A stretch of DNA of 5,970 bases, taken from an uncultured Saprospiraceae bacterium. GTDB lineage: Bacteria; Bacteroidota; Bacteroidia; Chitinophagales; Saprospiraceae. The stretch lies in NCBI GenBank assembly GCA_937930625.1, contig CALHBW010000066.1, forward strand, positions 1 to 5,970. The letters are read 5' to 3'. Below the pieces are notes generated by a model that had not been told where the DNA came from, searched no databases, and saw only the letters and a program-made list of their open reading frames with translations. Below, piece after piece: positions 1 through 5,941 of the stretch. Each line of letters begins with the position of its first letter. Position 1 is the stretch's first letter. A program made the translations under genes and the position numbers.

Positions 1-166
1 GGTAGTGTTGTACATGTAATGCTGAAACCACTAAGATGCTGTGTCACGCAGAGAACGCGGAGTTCGCAGAGCATTGATTATCAGACCTCTGCGTTCTCTG
101 CGCCCTCTGCGTGACACACTTTTTTGAACATTTTCGGTCCAATAGCATTACATCCAATACACTACC
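1..166. repeat. Long imperfect inverted-repeat (foldback) element with 9-base periodic arms
   Basis: Inner arms 41-71 and 87-117 pair at 26 of 31 positions around a 15-base loop. Each arm is three 9-base units of the form nnCGCAGAG (complement CTCTGCGnn). Outer arms 1-23 and 144-166 pair at 19 of 23 positions, including GGTAGTG/CACTACC and ATGTAATGCT/AGCATTACAT. The stretches between inner and outer arms differ in length (17 and 26 bases) and do not pair well. The left end coincides with the window edge, so the element may extend further. CTCTGCGTT-type repeats are scattered in many environmental bacterial genomes. No open frame lies in it. It is likely a non-autonomous, MITE-like or REP-like repeat. 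Confidence 0.75.
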
Positions 167-170
167 CTAT

Positions 171-336
171 TTAGGAACGCGGCAAAAATAACTTTACCAA
201 CTTGGCTGCTTCTTTTGCACTTATTTTCCGCCTTGAAATCAGTTATTTATCCCGATAAACGCCTTCTTTCAAGACGAAAACTAAGCACAAAATAATCTAC
301 CCAAGTTGGTAAACTTATTTATGTCGCGTTCCCTAA
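171..336. repeat. Second foldback element, nearly full-length palindrome, just downstream of the CotH-like gene
   Basis: Outer arms 174-205 and 301-332 pair at 29 of 32 positions; adding TTA at 171-173 and CTAA at 333-336 extends the match with a one-base bulge. Inner arms 206-242 and 263-299 pair at about 26 of 37, and the tip has TTTAT-CCCG-ATAAA (246-259). The whole 166 bases can fold into one long stem. Several inner mismatches are C against A on the plus strand, which become G-U pairs in RNA read from the minus strand, so the transcript of the gene 38 bases upstream would fold better. It has no U-tract of a classic intrinsic terminator but could protect or end the mRNA 3' end (inference). 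Confidence 0.8.
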
Positions 337-364
337 TCACTATTGAGTAATGAGTAAACTTATT
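309..364. repeat. 11-bp direct repeat GTAAACTTATT spanning foldback arm and gene flank
   Basis: GTAAACTTATT occurs at 309-319, inside the right arm of the foldback element, and again at 354-364, ten bases past the stop codon of the CotH-like gene. It may be chance in AT-rich DNA, or a trace of the insertion or slippage that placed the foldback element here. Confidence 0.4.
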
Positions 365-373
365 ATTTGCTCG

Positions 374-3300
374 TTACTTCGGCACTCGCGATGAGATACC
401 ATTATTCTGAAACCAAATGGTTTTATCTAGTCCGTTTACATCACCATCCAAGTTAAAATCAGGCGAAAGGTAGTAGTCAAACGTACCATTATTATCAGAC
501 CAAACGGACTTATCTGCCCCTTGTATATCGTAACTTGGGAAGTCAAATTGATCAGCATCTCCTGCAAACATGACCCACTCACCTGTGGGGAGTTGTTTTT
601 GTCCAAAACTGGCAATATCCTTATAGCTGTCGGAAACGCGGAAGTCATAGGTCAAGACATTATTGGTGATATTGACGGGTGTAGGCGACATGACACCAAT
701 ATGATTGCGATGCTCAATGACGACGTATAATGCACCCGCCGCAGAAGGCAAAGCACAACGGTTGGGGAAATCAATGCTACCATCTTTTTGTAATAGTGCG
801 GCAGTCATAGCTACCTCTGTACTTTTCGCTGTACCTGTACGGAAAGATACCAAAATCCAATCCACTTCGTTGCCTGTATAGTCTGCGTCAGTCCAGTCTG
901 TGCCTTCTGTACCCGGATAGCTCCACGGCGCAATACTGTACGGCTGCCCGGCAGGAGTTGGAGGGGCGTTATTGTTGGCAGGTGTTTGTCCGGGCAGTAG
1001 CCCTCGATTAGCACCCAGAATAGTTATCATTTCAGTGAGTGCGGGTTTGTAAGGTCCTTCGAGATAGGCGTGTAGCTGTATATCTACACAGCCGGGAACG
1101 ACTACGATTTGCTTGGTATATACTTTCGCACATTCAAAATAACTGGTAATCAATTGGATATTGTATGTGCCGGGATTTGCCCAATTGACTACTGTGGATT
1201 CTCCGGTTGGGTCGCTCGAAGTCGCGCCGATGGCTACCCAATTATACGTTACATTATCATCAGAAATATCAACGGTCAATAGCGTATCAATGCCGGCATA
1301 TACGGTGTCGGGTATGATAATTTGTTGCTCAAGGCAAGGTTCATTGGCGCGTCCGGGCGTACCATAAGCAGAGTTGATATTGGAAGATGCTTCCCATGAT
1401 TGTGCTAAAGCATTATCGGAATCGGGGTCGATTAGAGAAAGCGTCGGTCCATTACCATCAGGAATAGTATCCCACGGGATTCTATCATTATAAATGACAT
1501 AATCAGCGAGGCATTTATTTTTATTAAAAAGAGAAATACGCTCTCCTTTATTGCTTAATCCGAAAGTAAAATCTCCGATATATTGGTCAGCATTTAAATG
1601 AGGAAATATCGTGGTAAACATAGTTGTATTTTCCACCAAAACAAGAAAACCATCCGCGTTTAGCATTGTTCCCGCAGGGAATGTAAATTCATTATTATTA
1701 TCATAAAAAGTCCAATCAGATAGGTCTATTGAGTTAGGAGTCGGATTGTGAATTTCTACCCAATCGCCGGGGTCGGTTAGGCCATTATTGGAGTTGTAAT
1801 TGATTTCATTGATGACAATTCCGGCAACTCTGCCTCCACACATACGCGAGTTTTCGGCATTAGGCGTGCCGCAGGGAGTATCAGAACGAAACCAGTTGAG
1901 CGCTTCATTATTATCCCATGAAACGTTGAGCAATTCGAGAGAAGGTCCGCCGCCGTCGGGGGCTTCGTCCCAGGGATTGGCATCGTTGTAGGTGAGGGAG
2001 TCAATGATGTTGCCGTAGGGGTCGGAGAGTTCGAGTCTTTCGCCGTCATTTGAAAGGCTGCCTTTGTACTGACCGTCGGGGGCAAAACCATAAACGGTTT
2101 GAAATTCGTCGGCATTTTCGGCAAGTACGACAAAATCGCCGGGCTGTACTATGGTCGGATAAGGAAATTTATATTCAAGCCCGTCTGTAAATTCAGAGTT
2201 GCCGAGATTGAAGGCTTCTACACCTGTATTTTGGAGTTCAATATAATCCAATTCGGTAGAATCCATAGCAGCAACCGTACACAAACTATCGGGATGATAC
2301 ATGATTTCACTGATAACGAGATTGGGCGCAGCCGCTTGCGTGAAATGGGCGGTCAGCACGTCATTTTGAGATACGGTGACTTGGATGGTCGGGTCGTTTA
2401 GATTGGAGATAGTTGTGCCGTTTTGTGTCGTCCAATGCGAAAATTGGTAGTAAAAACTCTCTTGTGCCTCAAGCTCCAAAGGTAGGCTTGCATAGTAATC
2501 GCCCGTCATTGGCGTTTCGGGCAGCACAACGGTATTGGTGCGTATTTGTGCGAGGGCATCGGCTGGTTGTGTTTGGATGGTAATTTGGTATCTCGCGCCT
2601 AAATTCAAACAAGATGAAAGCAGATTATCTATCAGACCGCATCGCGTGTTGAGAAAGTTGCGGATGTCTTGAATGTGATTTTGCCATTCTGCATAGGTAC
2701 CGTTATTGTTTCCTTCATTACCGCTACCGAGCCATTCGGGCCACCTGTCGAGTTGTCGTTGCATTTCAGGTTCTTTTTCTATTGTCAGTCTATCCAATAA
2801 AGGAATAGAATAGTCGCAATCCCAGTAGGTATTGAGCAGGTCATTATAGCGATTGGCGACAAAGTCTTTGAAGGCAGGGTTTTGGTCCAGTATTTTTTCA
2901 AAAGAACTCAATAACTGCTCCGGGTCATCAATCGGCGAATTGTTCAAGACATCGCAAGGTGAAGCATTCGGATTGGTATTAGGCACGCCACTGTAATTGA
3001 TATAATGCCCGAAAGAAGCATCCATATCCCAGAGTATAAACCGCCATTTTTGTGCGCCGCCGTCAGGGTTTCTGCCGCGCCACCAAGCCGAATTATAGTT
3101 GTTCCAGTCTTTGGATACGATGTAATTATTGAATAGTGCGTAATCCGTCCAACTGGTCAGATTGACTTGGCTATCGACATAATCGAAGTTGGCAGCATTG
3201 CCCATATTATTGGTGTTGATGAAGTTGATAAGTGCGTCCCAGTCGGCAGGACTGCCATATCTTATGGTTCTTCCTCCCCAATAACTGATATAATCAAGGT

Positions 3301-5386
3301 CGTCTTCGTCTTGGTCGTAATAGTGACTGGTGTAGCTTTTGTGTACTACTTTTTCCCGAATTTCATATACGCCCCAATACCTTCCGTTGATATAGACTAC
3401 GCAAGGGCGGTAGGTTCTGTGGTCCATTTCAAGACCGGATTCATAGCCCCATGTTTGTATAAAAGCATCTCGAATGTGTGCGCCGCCGTCTTCGTAAGGA
3501 TAGTTGTCGTCTCCGGCTGCTCTGATGATAAAACGGTCAAATTCACCTCTATCTCTATTGTCGTAAAATTGGTGTTTCATCTGTCCTCCATAACCTGCTT
3601 CGTCGCGTGCAAAAATATCGAATCCTCGCTGTGGATATACCCAACTGTCTTGCCCGTGTTTATTGAGGTTTCCGGCAACTTCGGTGACGAGTTCGCCTGT
3701 TTCGTCAAATATCTCCCAGTGGGCGGTCGGGTAGAGGTCTATGCTGCCGTCTAAGAGAGAAATTATGTTATTTTTTCCTGAAACGGAAAGCGTGTATAGA
3801 CTATGGTTTTCATTAATCAGATAGGTATTCGTTTCGATAAATCCGGGTAATAATTGTCCCAAATTATCATATAATCTGACCTTTAAGACCGTAGTATTCG
3901 CGAATGTCAAAGGTGAAGAATAGGCGGTGCTGGAGGGGCTTGGGTCGTCCACTTTAGCGGTAGAGTTGTTGCCTGTATTCAATTCGTAACGTGCTGTAAA
4001 TCCCGGTGGTACATTAATTACAACCGTGGTCACTCCCAAATGTGCGCCGGAAGGAGTGTCTAGTTCGGGGTAAGGTGCGTAGTCTGTGGGGTTGTTGTTT
4101 GGAGCATTTTGAGTGGGATTGGCAAAGACACCCCAAGTTGCTGCTCCGTCGGTCGTTCTTCCCCGGCTGTGTCCTATTTGAGTGGCTTTTCTTATTTTAT
4201 AAATATCAATAATATTTCCTGAAGGGTCGGAAAGTACTACTTCTTCATTAAGTTCGCTTTGGTCTATTTTAAAATTGGTATTAAGGTTGGAATTGTCCAA
4301 TCCATTAGCCTTAAAGACTCTGTGGTCACTTGCAGCAATTGTACCGCTTGGGATTTGCCATTTTTGCGGGTTGCTCTGGTCATCGCTCAAGTACCAACCT
4401 GCTAAATTGACACTCGAAGCGGAGGGATTATAGAGTTCTATCCAATCATCGACTTTGAAGCCGTGGTCGAATATCTCGCTGCCATTGAATCCCGATAAAA
4501 AGACCTCATTAATCAAGACCGGTTGTGTTTCCTGACAGGTACAATCTGTTTGCCAAGTCTCGCCTGTGGTGTTGGCATCTCCATCATCACAAGGTGTTCC
4601 AATCAAGGTGTTGTCCAGCCCGGGGCATTGGTCGGCGGCATCACATACGCCGTCATTATCGCTGTCGCTGTCGGGTGTACCTGTACAGTTGCAGTTGTTG
4701 TCCCATACATCATTTATGGTACAAATTGCTCCGTCATTACAAGCTGTTCCCGCAGTACCGCAAGAAGTATAAGTGACGCACAAATCTATGGGCGAATTTC
4801 TGGCGGTTCGTGTACCTGTACCTGTGATGATAAATGAAATGGCGTTGCCACTATTAAAGGACGGGTTGGCGATAATTTCGTTGAGAATATTGGATAAATC
4901 AGGTGTTTTTTGGGCTGCACCTGACGAACCTGCTGCAAACCATTGTGTGGGTTGCCAATTGACAGATGCAGTCGTTTGGTTTCGGCTGCTGATGTTGAAA
5001 TTGGTAGAGTTATAAGCAAGTGCATTGGCGGCAACTTCGCCTTTTATCGTCAAATTCGATGCAGTATTCGATACTTCATCGGTGACAAATTGAATATCTG
5101 CATTGCTGATTACTGCTGCGGCAGGTAAGTTGAAGTTGGTGTATCGCAAGCCTGTGACCTGAAGTCCGGGCGTACCAAATTCTGTATCTGCTCCAAGTTC
5201 CAGGTCACTGCTGGTAAGGTTTATATTACCGTTATTGGCAGTTTCCTCCGCTTCGCTTTCTATGTTGAAACAAACGGTCGTTTGTGCTATTGCAATATGG
5301 ACAAAACAGCACAAAAATATGGTAAGTATTACCGTTTTATTTATTGTGGTTTTTTGTCGTCTTCTGAAAATAGTTGGTGTGTTCAT
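374..5386 (-). CDS. Large secreted multidomain CotH kinase-like protein with lamin-tail domains and dockerin-like C-terminus
   Basis: Complete 1670-residue frame, ATG at 5386-5384 and TAA at 376-374. Residues 1-34 form a Sec signal peptide: basic RRRQK, a hydrophobic stretch from about 19 to 34, and probable cleavage after IAIA before QTT; there is no lipobox. Domains by eye: N-terminal beta-rich domain 39-206; Cys-rich/TSP3-like linker 203-285; lamin-tail (LTD) 288-428; chitobiase-C-terminal-like 438-530; CotH kinase-like 571-920; InlB-B-repeat-like 930-1017; LTDs 1021-1180 and 1188-1348; PKD-like 1355-1430; C-terminal HRNH and dockerin-like module 1431-1670. The start is fixed by the signal peptide and by a promoter box 26 bases upstream. 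CotH proteins are atypical protein kinases, known from Bacillus spore coat; in Bacteroidota they appear as large exported proteins of unknown substrate. The LTD/CHB_HEX/CotH/LTD order is a recurring one. Surface location is inferred. No neighbouring gene is in the window, so there is no operon evidence. Confidence is high for the gene and the CotH/LTD calls, low for biological role. Confidence 0.95.
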   Translation of the reverse strand: MNTPTIFRRRQKTTINKTVILTIFLCCFVHIAIAQTTVCFNIESEAEETANNGNINLTSSDLELGADTEFGTPGLQVTGLRYTNFNLPAAAVISNADIQFVTDEVSNTASNLTIKGEVAANALAYNSTNFNISSRNQTTASVNWQPTQWFAAGSSGAAQKTPDLSNILNEIIANPSFNSGNAISFIITGTGTRTARNSPIDLCVTYTSCGTAGTACNDGAICTINDVWDNNCNCTGTPDSDSDNDGVCDAADQCPGLDNTLIGTPCDDGDANTTGETWQTDCTCQETQPVLINEVFLSGFNGSEIFDHGFKVDDWIELYNPSASSVNLAGWYLSDDQSNPQKWQIPSGTIAASDHRVFKANGLDNSNLNTNFKIDQSELNEEVVLSDPSGNIIDIYKIRKATQIGHSRGRTTDGAATWGVFANPTQNAPNNNPTDYAPYPELDTPSGAHLGVTTVVINVPPGFTARYELNTGNNSTAKVDDPSPSSTAYSSPLTFANTTVLKVRLYDNLGQLLPGFIETNTYLINENHSLYTLSVSGKNNIISLLDGSIDLYPTAHWEIFDETGELVTEVAGNLNKHGQDSWVYPQRGFDIFARDEAGYGGQMKHQFYDNRDRGEFDRFIIRAAGDDNYPYEDGGAHIRDAFIQTWGYESGLEMDHRTYRPCVVYINGRYWGVYEIREKVVHKSYTSHYYDQDEDDLDYISYWGGRTIRYGSPADWDALINFINTNNMGNAANFDYVDSQVNLTSWTDYALFNNYIVSKDWNNYNSAWWRGRNPDGGAQKWRFILWDMDASFGHYINYSGVPNTNPNASPCDVLNNSPIDDPEQLLSSFEKILDQNPAFKDFVANRYNDLLNTYWDCDYSIPLLDRLTIEKEPEMQRQLDRWPEWLGSGNEGNNNGTYAEWQNHIQDIRNFLNTRCGLIDNLLSSCLNLGARYQITIQTQPADALAQIRTNTVVLPETPMTGDYYASLPLELEAQESFYYQFSHWTTQNGTTISNLNDPTIQVTVSQNDVLTAHFTQAAAPNLVISEIMYHPDSLCTVAAMDSTELDYIELQNTGVEAFNLGNSEFTDGLEYKFPYPTIVQPGDFVVLAENADEFQTVYGFAPDGQYKGSLSNDGERLELSDPYGNIIDSLTYNDANPWDEAPDGGGPSLELLNVSWDNNEALNWFRSDTPCGTPNAENSRMCGGRVAGIVINEINYNSNNGLTDPGDWVEIHNPTPNSIDLSDWTFYDNNNEFTFPAGTMLNADGFLVLVENTTMFTTIFPHLNADQYIGDFTFGLSNKGERISLFNKNKCLADYVIYNDRIPWDTIPDGNGPTLSLIDPDSDNALAQSWEASSNINSAYGTPGRANEPCLEQQIIIPDTVYAGIDTLLTVDISDDNVTYNWVAIGATSSDPTGESTVVNWANPGTYNIQLITSYFECAKVYTKQIVVVPGCVDIQLHAYLEGPYKPALTEMITILGANRGLLPGQTPANNNAPPTPAGQPYSIAPWSYPGTEGTDWTDADYTGNEVDWILVSFRTGTAKSTEVAMTAALLQKDGSIDFPNRCALPSAAGALYVVIEHRNHIGVMSPTPVNITNNVLTYDFRVSDSYKDIASFGQKQLPTGEWVMFAGDADQFDFPSYDIQGADKSVWSDNNGTFDYYLSPDFNLDGDVNGLDKTIWFQNNGISSRVPK
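377..1096 (-). other. C-terminal HRNH module ending in a dockerin-like duplicated calcium loop (residues 1431-1670)
   Basis: The module follows the PKD-like domain. Visible landmarks are YLEGPYKPALTEM, VDWILVSFRTG, LLQKDGSIDF, YVVIEHRNHIGVMSP (HRNH at 1559-1562), YDFRVSD and GEWVMFAGDAD. The last 60 residues hold two related halves ending DKSVWSDNNG (1625-1634) and DKTIWFQNNG (1654-1663). The second half has a full EF-hand-like loop: D1643, N1645, D1647, D1649, N1651, D1654, as in type I dockerins. The chain ends SSRVPK. I recall the same C-terminal region on many large exported Bacteroidota proteins, but it carries no well-established function. It replaces the usual T9SS C-terminal sorting domain, which I do not see. 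A role in export, anchoring or partner binding is inference. Confidence 0.7.
1343..2326 (-). other. Tandem lamin-tail domains 2 and 3 (residues 1021-1348)
   Basis: Two consecutive LTDs of about 160 residues. Copy 2 starts LVISEIMYHP and copy 3 starts IVINEINYNS. Shared landmarks are DYIELQNTG versus DWVEIHNPT, FVVLAENADEF versus FLVLVENTTMF, LSNDGERLELSDPYGN versus LSNKGERISLFNKNK, and the closing NPWDEAPDGGGPSLEL versus IPWDTIPDGNGPTLSL followed by GTPNAEN and GTPGRAN. The parallel landmarks indicate tandem duplication of one module. Two cysteines (1172, 1183) lie in the linker. Probable role is binding or spacing at the cell surface; the ligand is unknown. Confidence 0.85.
2627..3676 (-). 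other. CotH kinase-like domain (residues 571-920)
   Basis: Core of the protein. Family landmarks in order: an N-lobe segment with HGQDS (577-581) and YPQRGFDIFARDEAGYG (584-600); HIRDAFIQTW (637-646), corresponding to the family's conserved LRN-like helix; YINGRYWGVYEIREKV (665-680) with conserved Glu678; DWNNYN (760-765); and WRFILWDMDASFG (781-793), whose Asp787 and Asp789 match the metal-binding D-x-D of CotH kinases. CotH enzymes phosphorylate protein substrates using ATP; here the substrate is unknown. Where many homologues carry a lysine in the YPKK segment, this protein has Gln586-Arg587, a variant I recall in an exported subfamily. Activity cannot be decided from sequence alone. Confidence 0.85.
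4103..4525 (-). other. Lamin-tail domain 1 (residues 288-428)
   Basis: Shows the LTD signature: PVLINEVFLSG at the start, then DDWIELYNPSASSVNLAGWYLSDD, a FKANGLD segment after IASSDHR-like residues, EEVVLSDPSGNIIDIYKI, and a late serine/arginine-rich SRGR turn before WGVFANPTQNAPN. LTDs have an immunoglobulin-like fold and in bacteria occur in exported nucleases, CotH proteins and surface proteins, presumably as binding or spacing modules. This copy is more divergent from the two downstream ones than they are from each other, and it sits on the other side of the kinase-like domain. Confidence 0.8.
4532..4780 (-). other. Cysteine-rich linker with TSP3-like calcium-binding Asp repeat (residues 203-285)
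   Basis: About ten cysteines lie in 83 residues, in two related halves: GTACNDGAICTINDVWDNNCNCTG and GTPCDDGDANTTGETWQTDCTC share a CnDG...W...C.C pattern. Between them is an Asp ladder (D239, D241, D243, D245, D249, D252) with DGVCDAADQCPG, matching the thrombospondin type 3 repeat, which binds calcium. This kind of spacer is common in exported Bacteroidota proteins. It probably forms a rigid, disulfide- and calcium-stabilised link between the N-terminal domain and the first lamin-tail domain. Confidence 0.75.
4769..5272 (-). other. N-terminal beta-rich domain (residues 39-206)
   Basis: Region just after the signal peptide. It reads as alternating short strands: an acidic ESEAEET start, a GLRYTNFNLP segment, then NADIQF, a SSRNQTTASVNW segment, a tPDLSNILNEII helix-like stretch and a GNAISFIITGTGTRTA ending. 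I recognise this pattern from other large exported proteins of environmental bacteria, where it resembles DNRLRE/disaggregatase-related beta-sandwich domains that often sit beside cell-surface enzymes. That family assignment is from memory and weak. No catalytic residues are evident, so a binding or structural role is the best guess. Confidence 0.5.
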
Positions 5387-5398
5387 TTTGTACTTTGT

Positions 5399-5408
5399 TT
5401 GTTAACAA
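5399..5408. promoter_or_regulatory. Perfect 10-bp palindrome TTGTTAACAA in the leader
   Basis: TTGTTAACAA is a perfect inverted repeat between the -7 box and the start codon, at or just past the expected transcription start. Its place would suit an operator, but AT-rich palindromes of this length also arise by chance in such DNA. A related copy near 5781 reads GTTGACAATG and keeps only part of the symmetry. Confidence 0.25.
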
Positions 5409-5412
5409 TGTA

Positions 5413-5420
5413 CAAATATA
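5413..5420 (-). promoter_or_regulatory. Bacteroidota-type -7 box for the CotH-like gene
   Basis: On the minus strand the box reads TATATTTG, an exact fit to the Bacteroidota -7 consensus TAnnTTTG. It lies 26 bases upstream of the ATG, giving a short leader of about 20 bases. The leader is A-rich (AACAAACAAAGTACAAA) with no Shine-Dalgarno sequence, as is normal in this phylum. A convincing TTG -33 element at the usual spacing is not visible (only a CTG near 5441-5443), so the promoter may be weak or need an activator. Confidence 0.6.
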
Positions 5421-5448
5421 GCTTATAGTTTTAAATAGTGCAGTAACC

Positions 5449-5474
5449 CGTTATTCGTTGACTCGTTATTCGTT
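5449..5474. repeat. 11-bp direct repeat CGTTATTCGTT, 4-base spacer
   Basis: CGTTATTCGTT at 5449-5459 is repeated exactly at 5464-5474, separated by GACT. It lies 30 to 60 bases upstream of the -7 box, where a tandem activator site could sit, but simple slippage duplication is just as likely. Confidence 0.55.
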
Positions 5475-5635
5475 TTTTAACTAATTAATAATCAATAACT
5501 TACTGCAATTTTTAATTATCAATGAATTACGAATTAAACCACTCGTTGGTTATTTCGGTATGTATAGCGCAGACTACCCGTCTAACTTTGCCTAAAGCGA
5601 ATACTCCTATCAATACCCCACATCTCTAAGTAACC

Positions 5636-5668
5636 CGTTTACTAAACTTCAAAAAGTTTTGGTAAACG
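5636..5668. repeat. Hairpin repeat, copy 1 (CGTTTACTAAACTT type)
   Basis: Arms CGTTTACTAAACTT and AGTTTTGGTAAACG pair at 11 of 14 positions around a 5-base A-rich loop. It has the same design as the hairpin at 5719-5749. It looks like an interspersed palindromic repeat. The A-rich loop and lack of a T-tract after the stem argue against a plain terminator. Confidence 0.65.
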
Positions 5669-5718
5669 TAAATAATACACTGGTTTTTAGTTGATTACAA
5701 AAATTTGTTCTCCGCTTA

Positions 5719-5749
5719 CGTTTACGAAACTTAAAAAGTTTAGCAAACG
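5719..5749. repeat. Hairpin repeat, copy 2 (CGTTTACGAAACTT type)
   Basis: Arms CGTTTACGAAACTT and AAGTTTAGCAAACG pair at 12 of 14 positions around a 3-base loop. The left arm differs from copy 1 (5636-5668) at one base, so the two are members of one family in direct orientation about 83 bases apart. Confidence 0.65.
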
Positions 5750-5780
5750 GACTACTTATATTTTTTGTTTTATTTAAAAT

Positions 5781-5845
5781 GTTGACAATGTATAAAATTC
5801 TATTTTCTAATAAAAAAAAAATACAAAAATAGCTTTTGTTTTAAA
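5781..5845 (-). repeat. Split partial duplicate of the CotH-gene leader and -7 box
   Basis: 5781-5795 (GTTGACAATGTATAA) matches 5401-5415 at 13 of 15 bases, and 5822-5845 (TACAAAAATAGCTTT...) matches 5411-5435 with few changes and one gap. In the copy next to the gene the two parts are continuous; here about 26 AT-rich bases including an A10 tract separate them. The copy keeps a -7-like box, TATTTTTG on the minus strand at 5824-5831, but no start codon follows at leader distance. Confidence 0.5.
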
Positions 5846-5941
5846 AATATTATTCTACTGAACAATAATTTTATTTAAATTGTAATTAACTGATTATTAA
5901 TTTTTTACACCGAAATTAAAAAAAGAAAGCACGATATATCT

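Noticed and set aside
41..117. Possible CRISPR repeat or tRNA-like structure in the CTCTGCG hairpin
   Set aside because: There are no regularly spaced unique spacers, and the stem has no cloverleaf or CCA-end features; it is a simple long hairpin.
1777..2133. A 118-codon minus-strand frame overlapping the lamin-tail region
   Set aside because: It sits in another frame of a clearly functional protein; its Thr/Pro/Ser-rich translation matches no family.
3167..3754. A 195-codon open frame on the plus strand, antisense to the kinase-like domain
   Set aside because: It lies wholly inside the CotH-like gene. Its product is a run of Val/Ile/Ser-rich residues with no recognisable domain, and no promoter or leader is evident; it is a by-product of the coding strand's codon use.
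4523..4837. Cys-rich overlapping plus-strand frames opposite the TSP3-like linker
   Set aside because: The cysteines reflect the repetitive GGT/ACA composition of the Asp/Cys-rich linker read in reverse. Three overlapping frames here are all unsupported.
675..4837. GTACCTGTAC motif seen three times within the gene (near 827, 4677 and 4813)
   Set aside because: All copies lie in coding DNA and encode Thr/Gly/Val-type residues in different contexts; there is no regular spacing or flanking structure.
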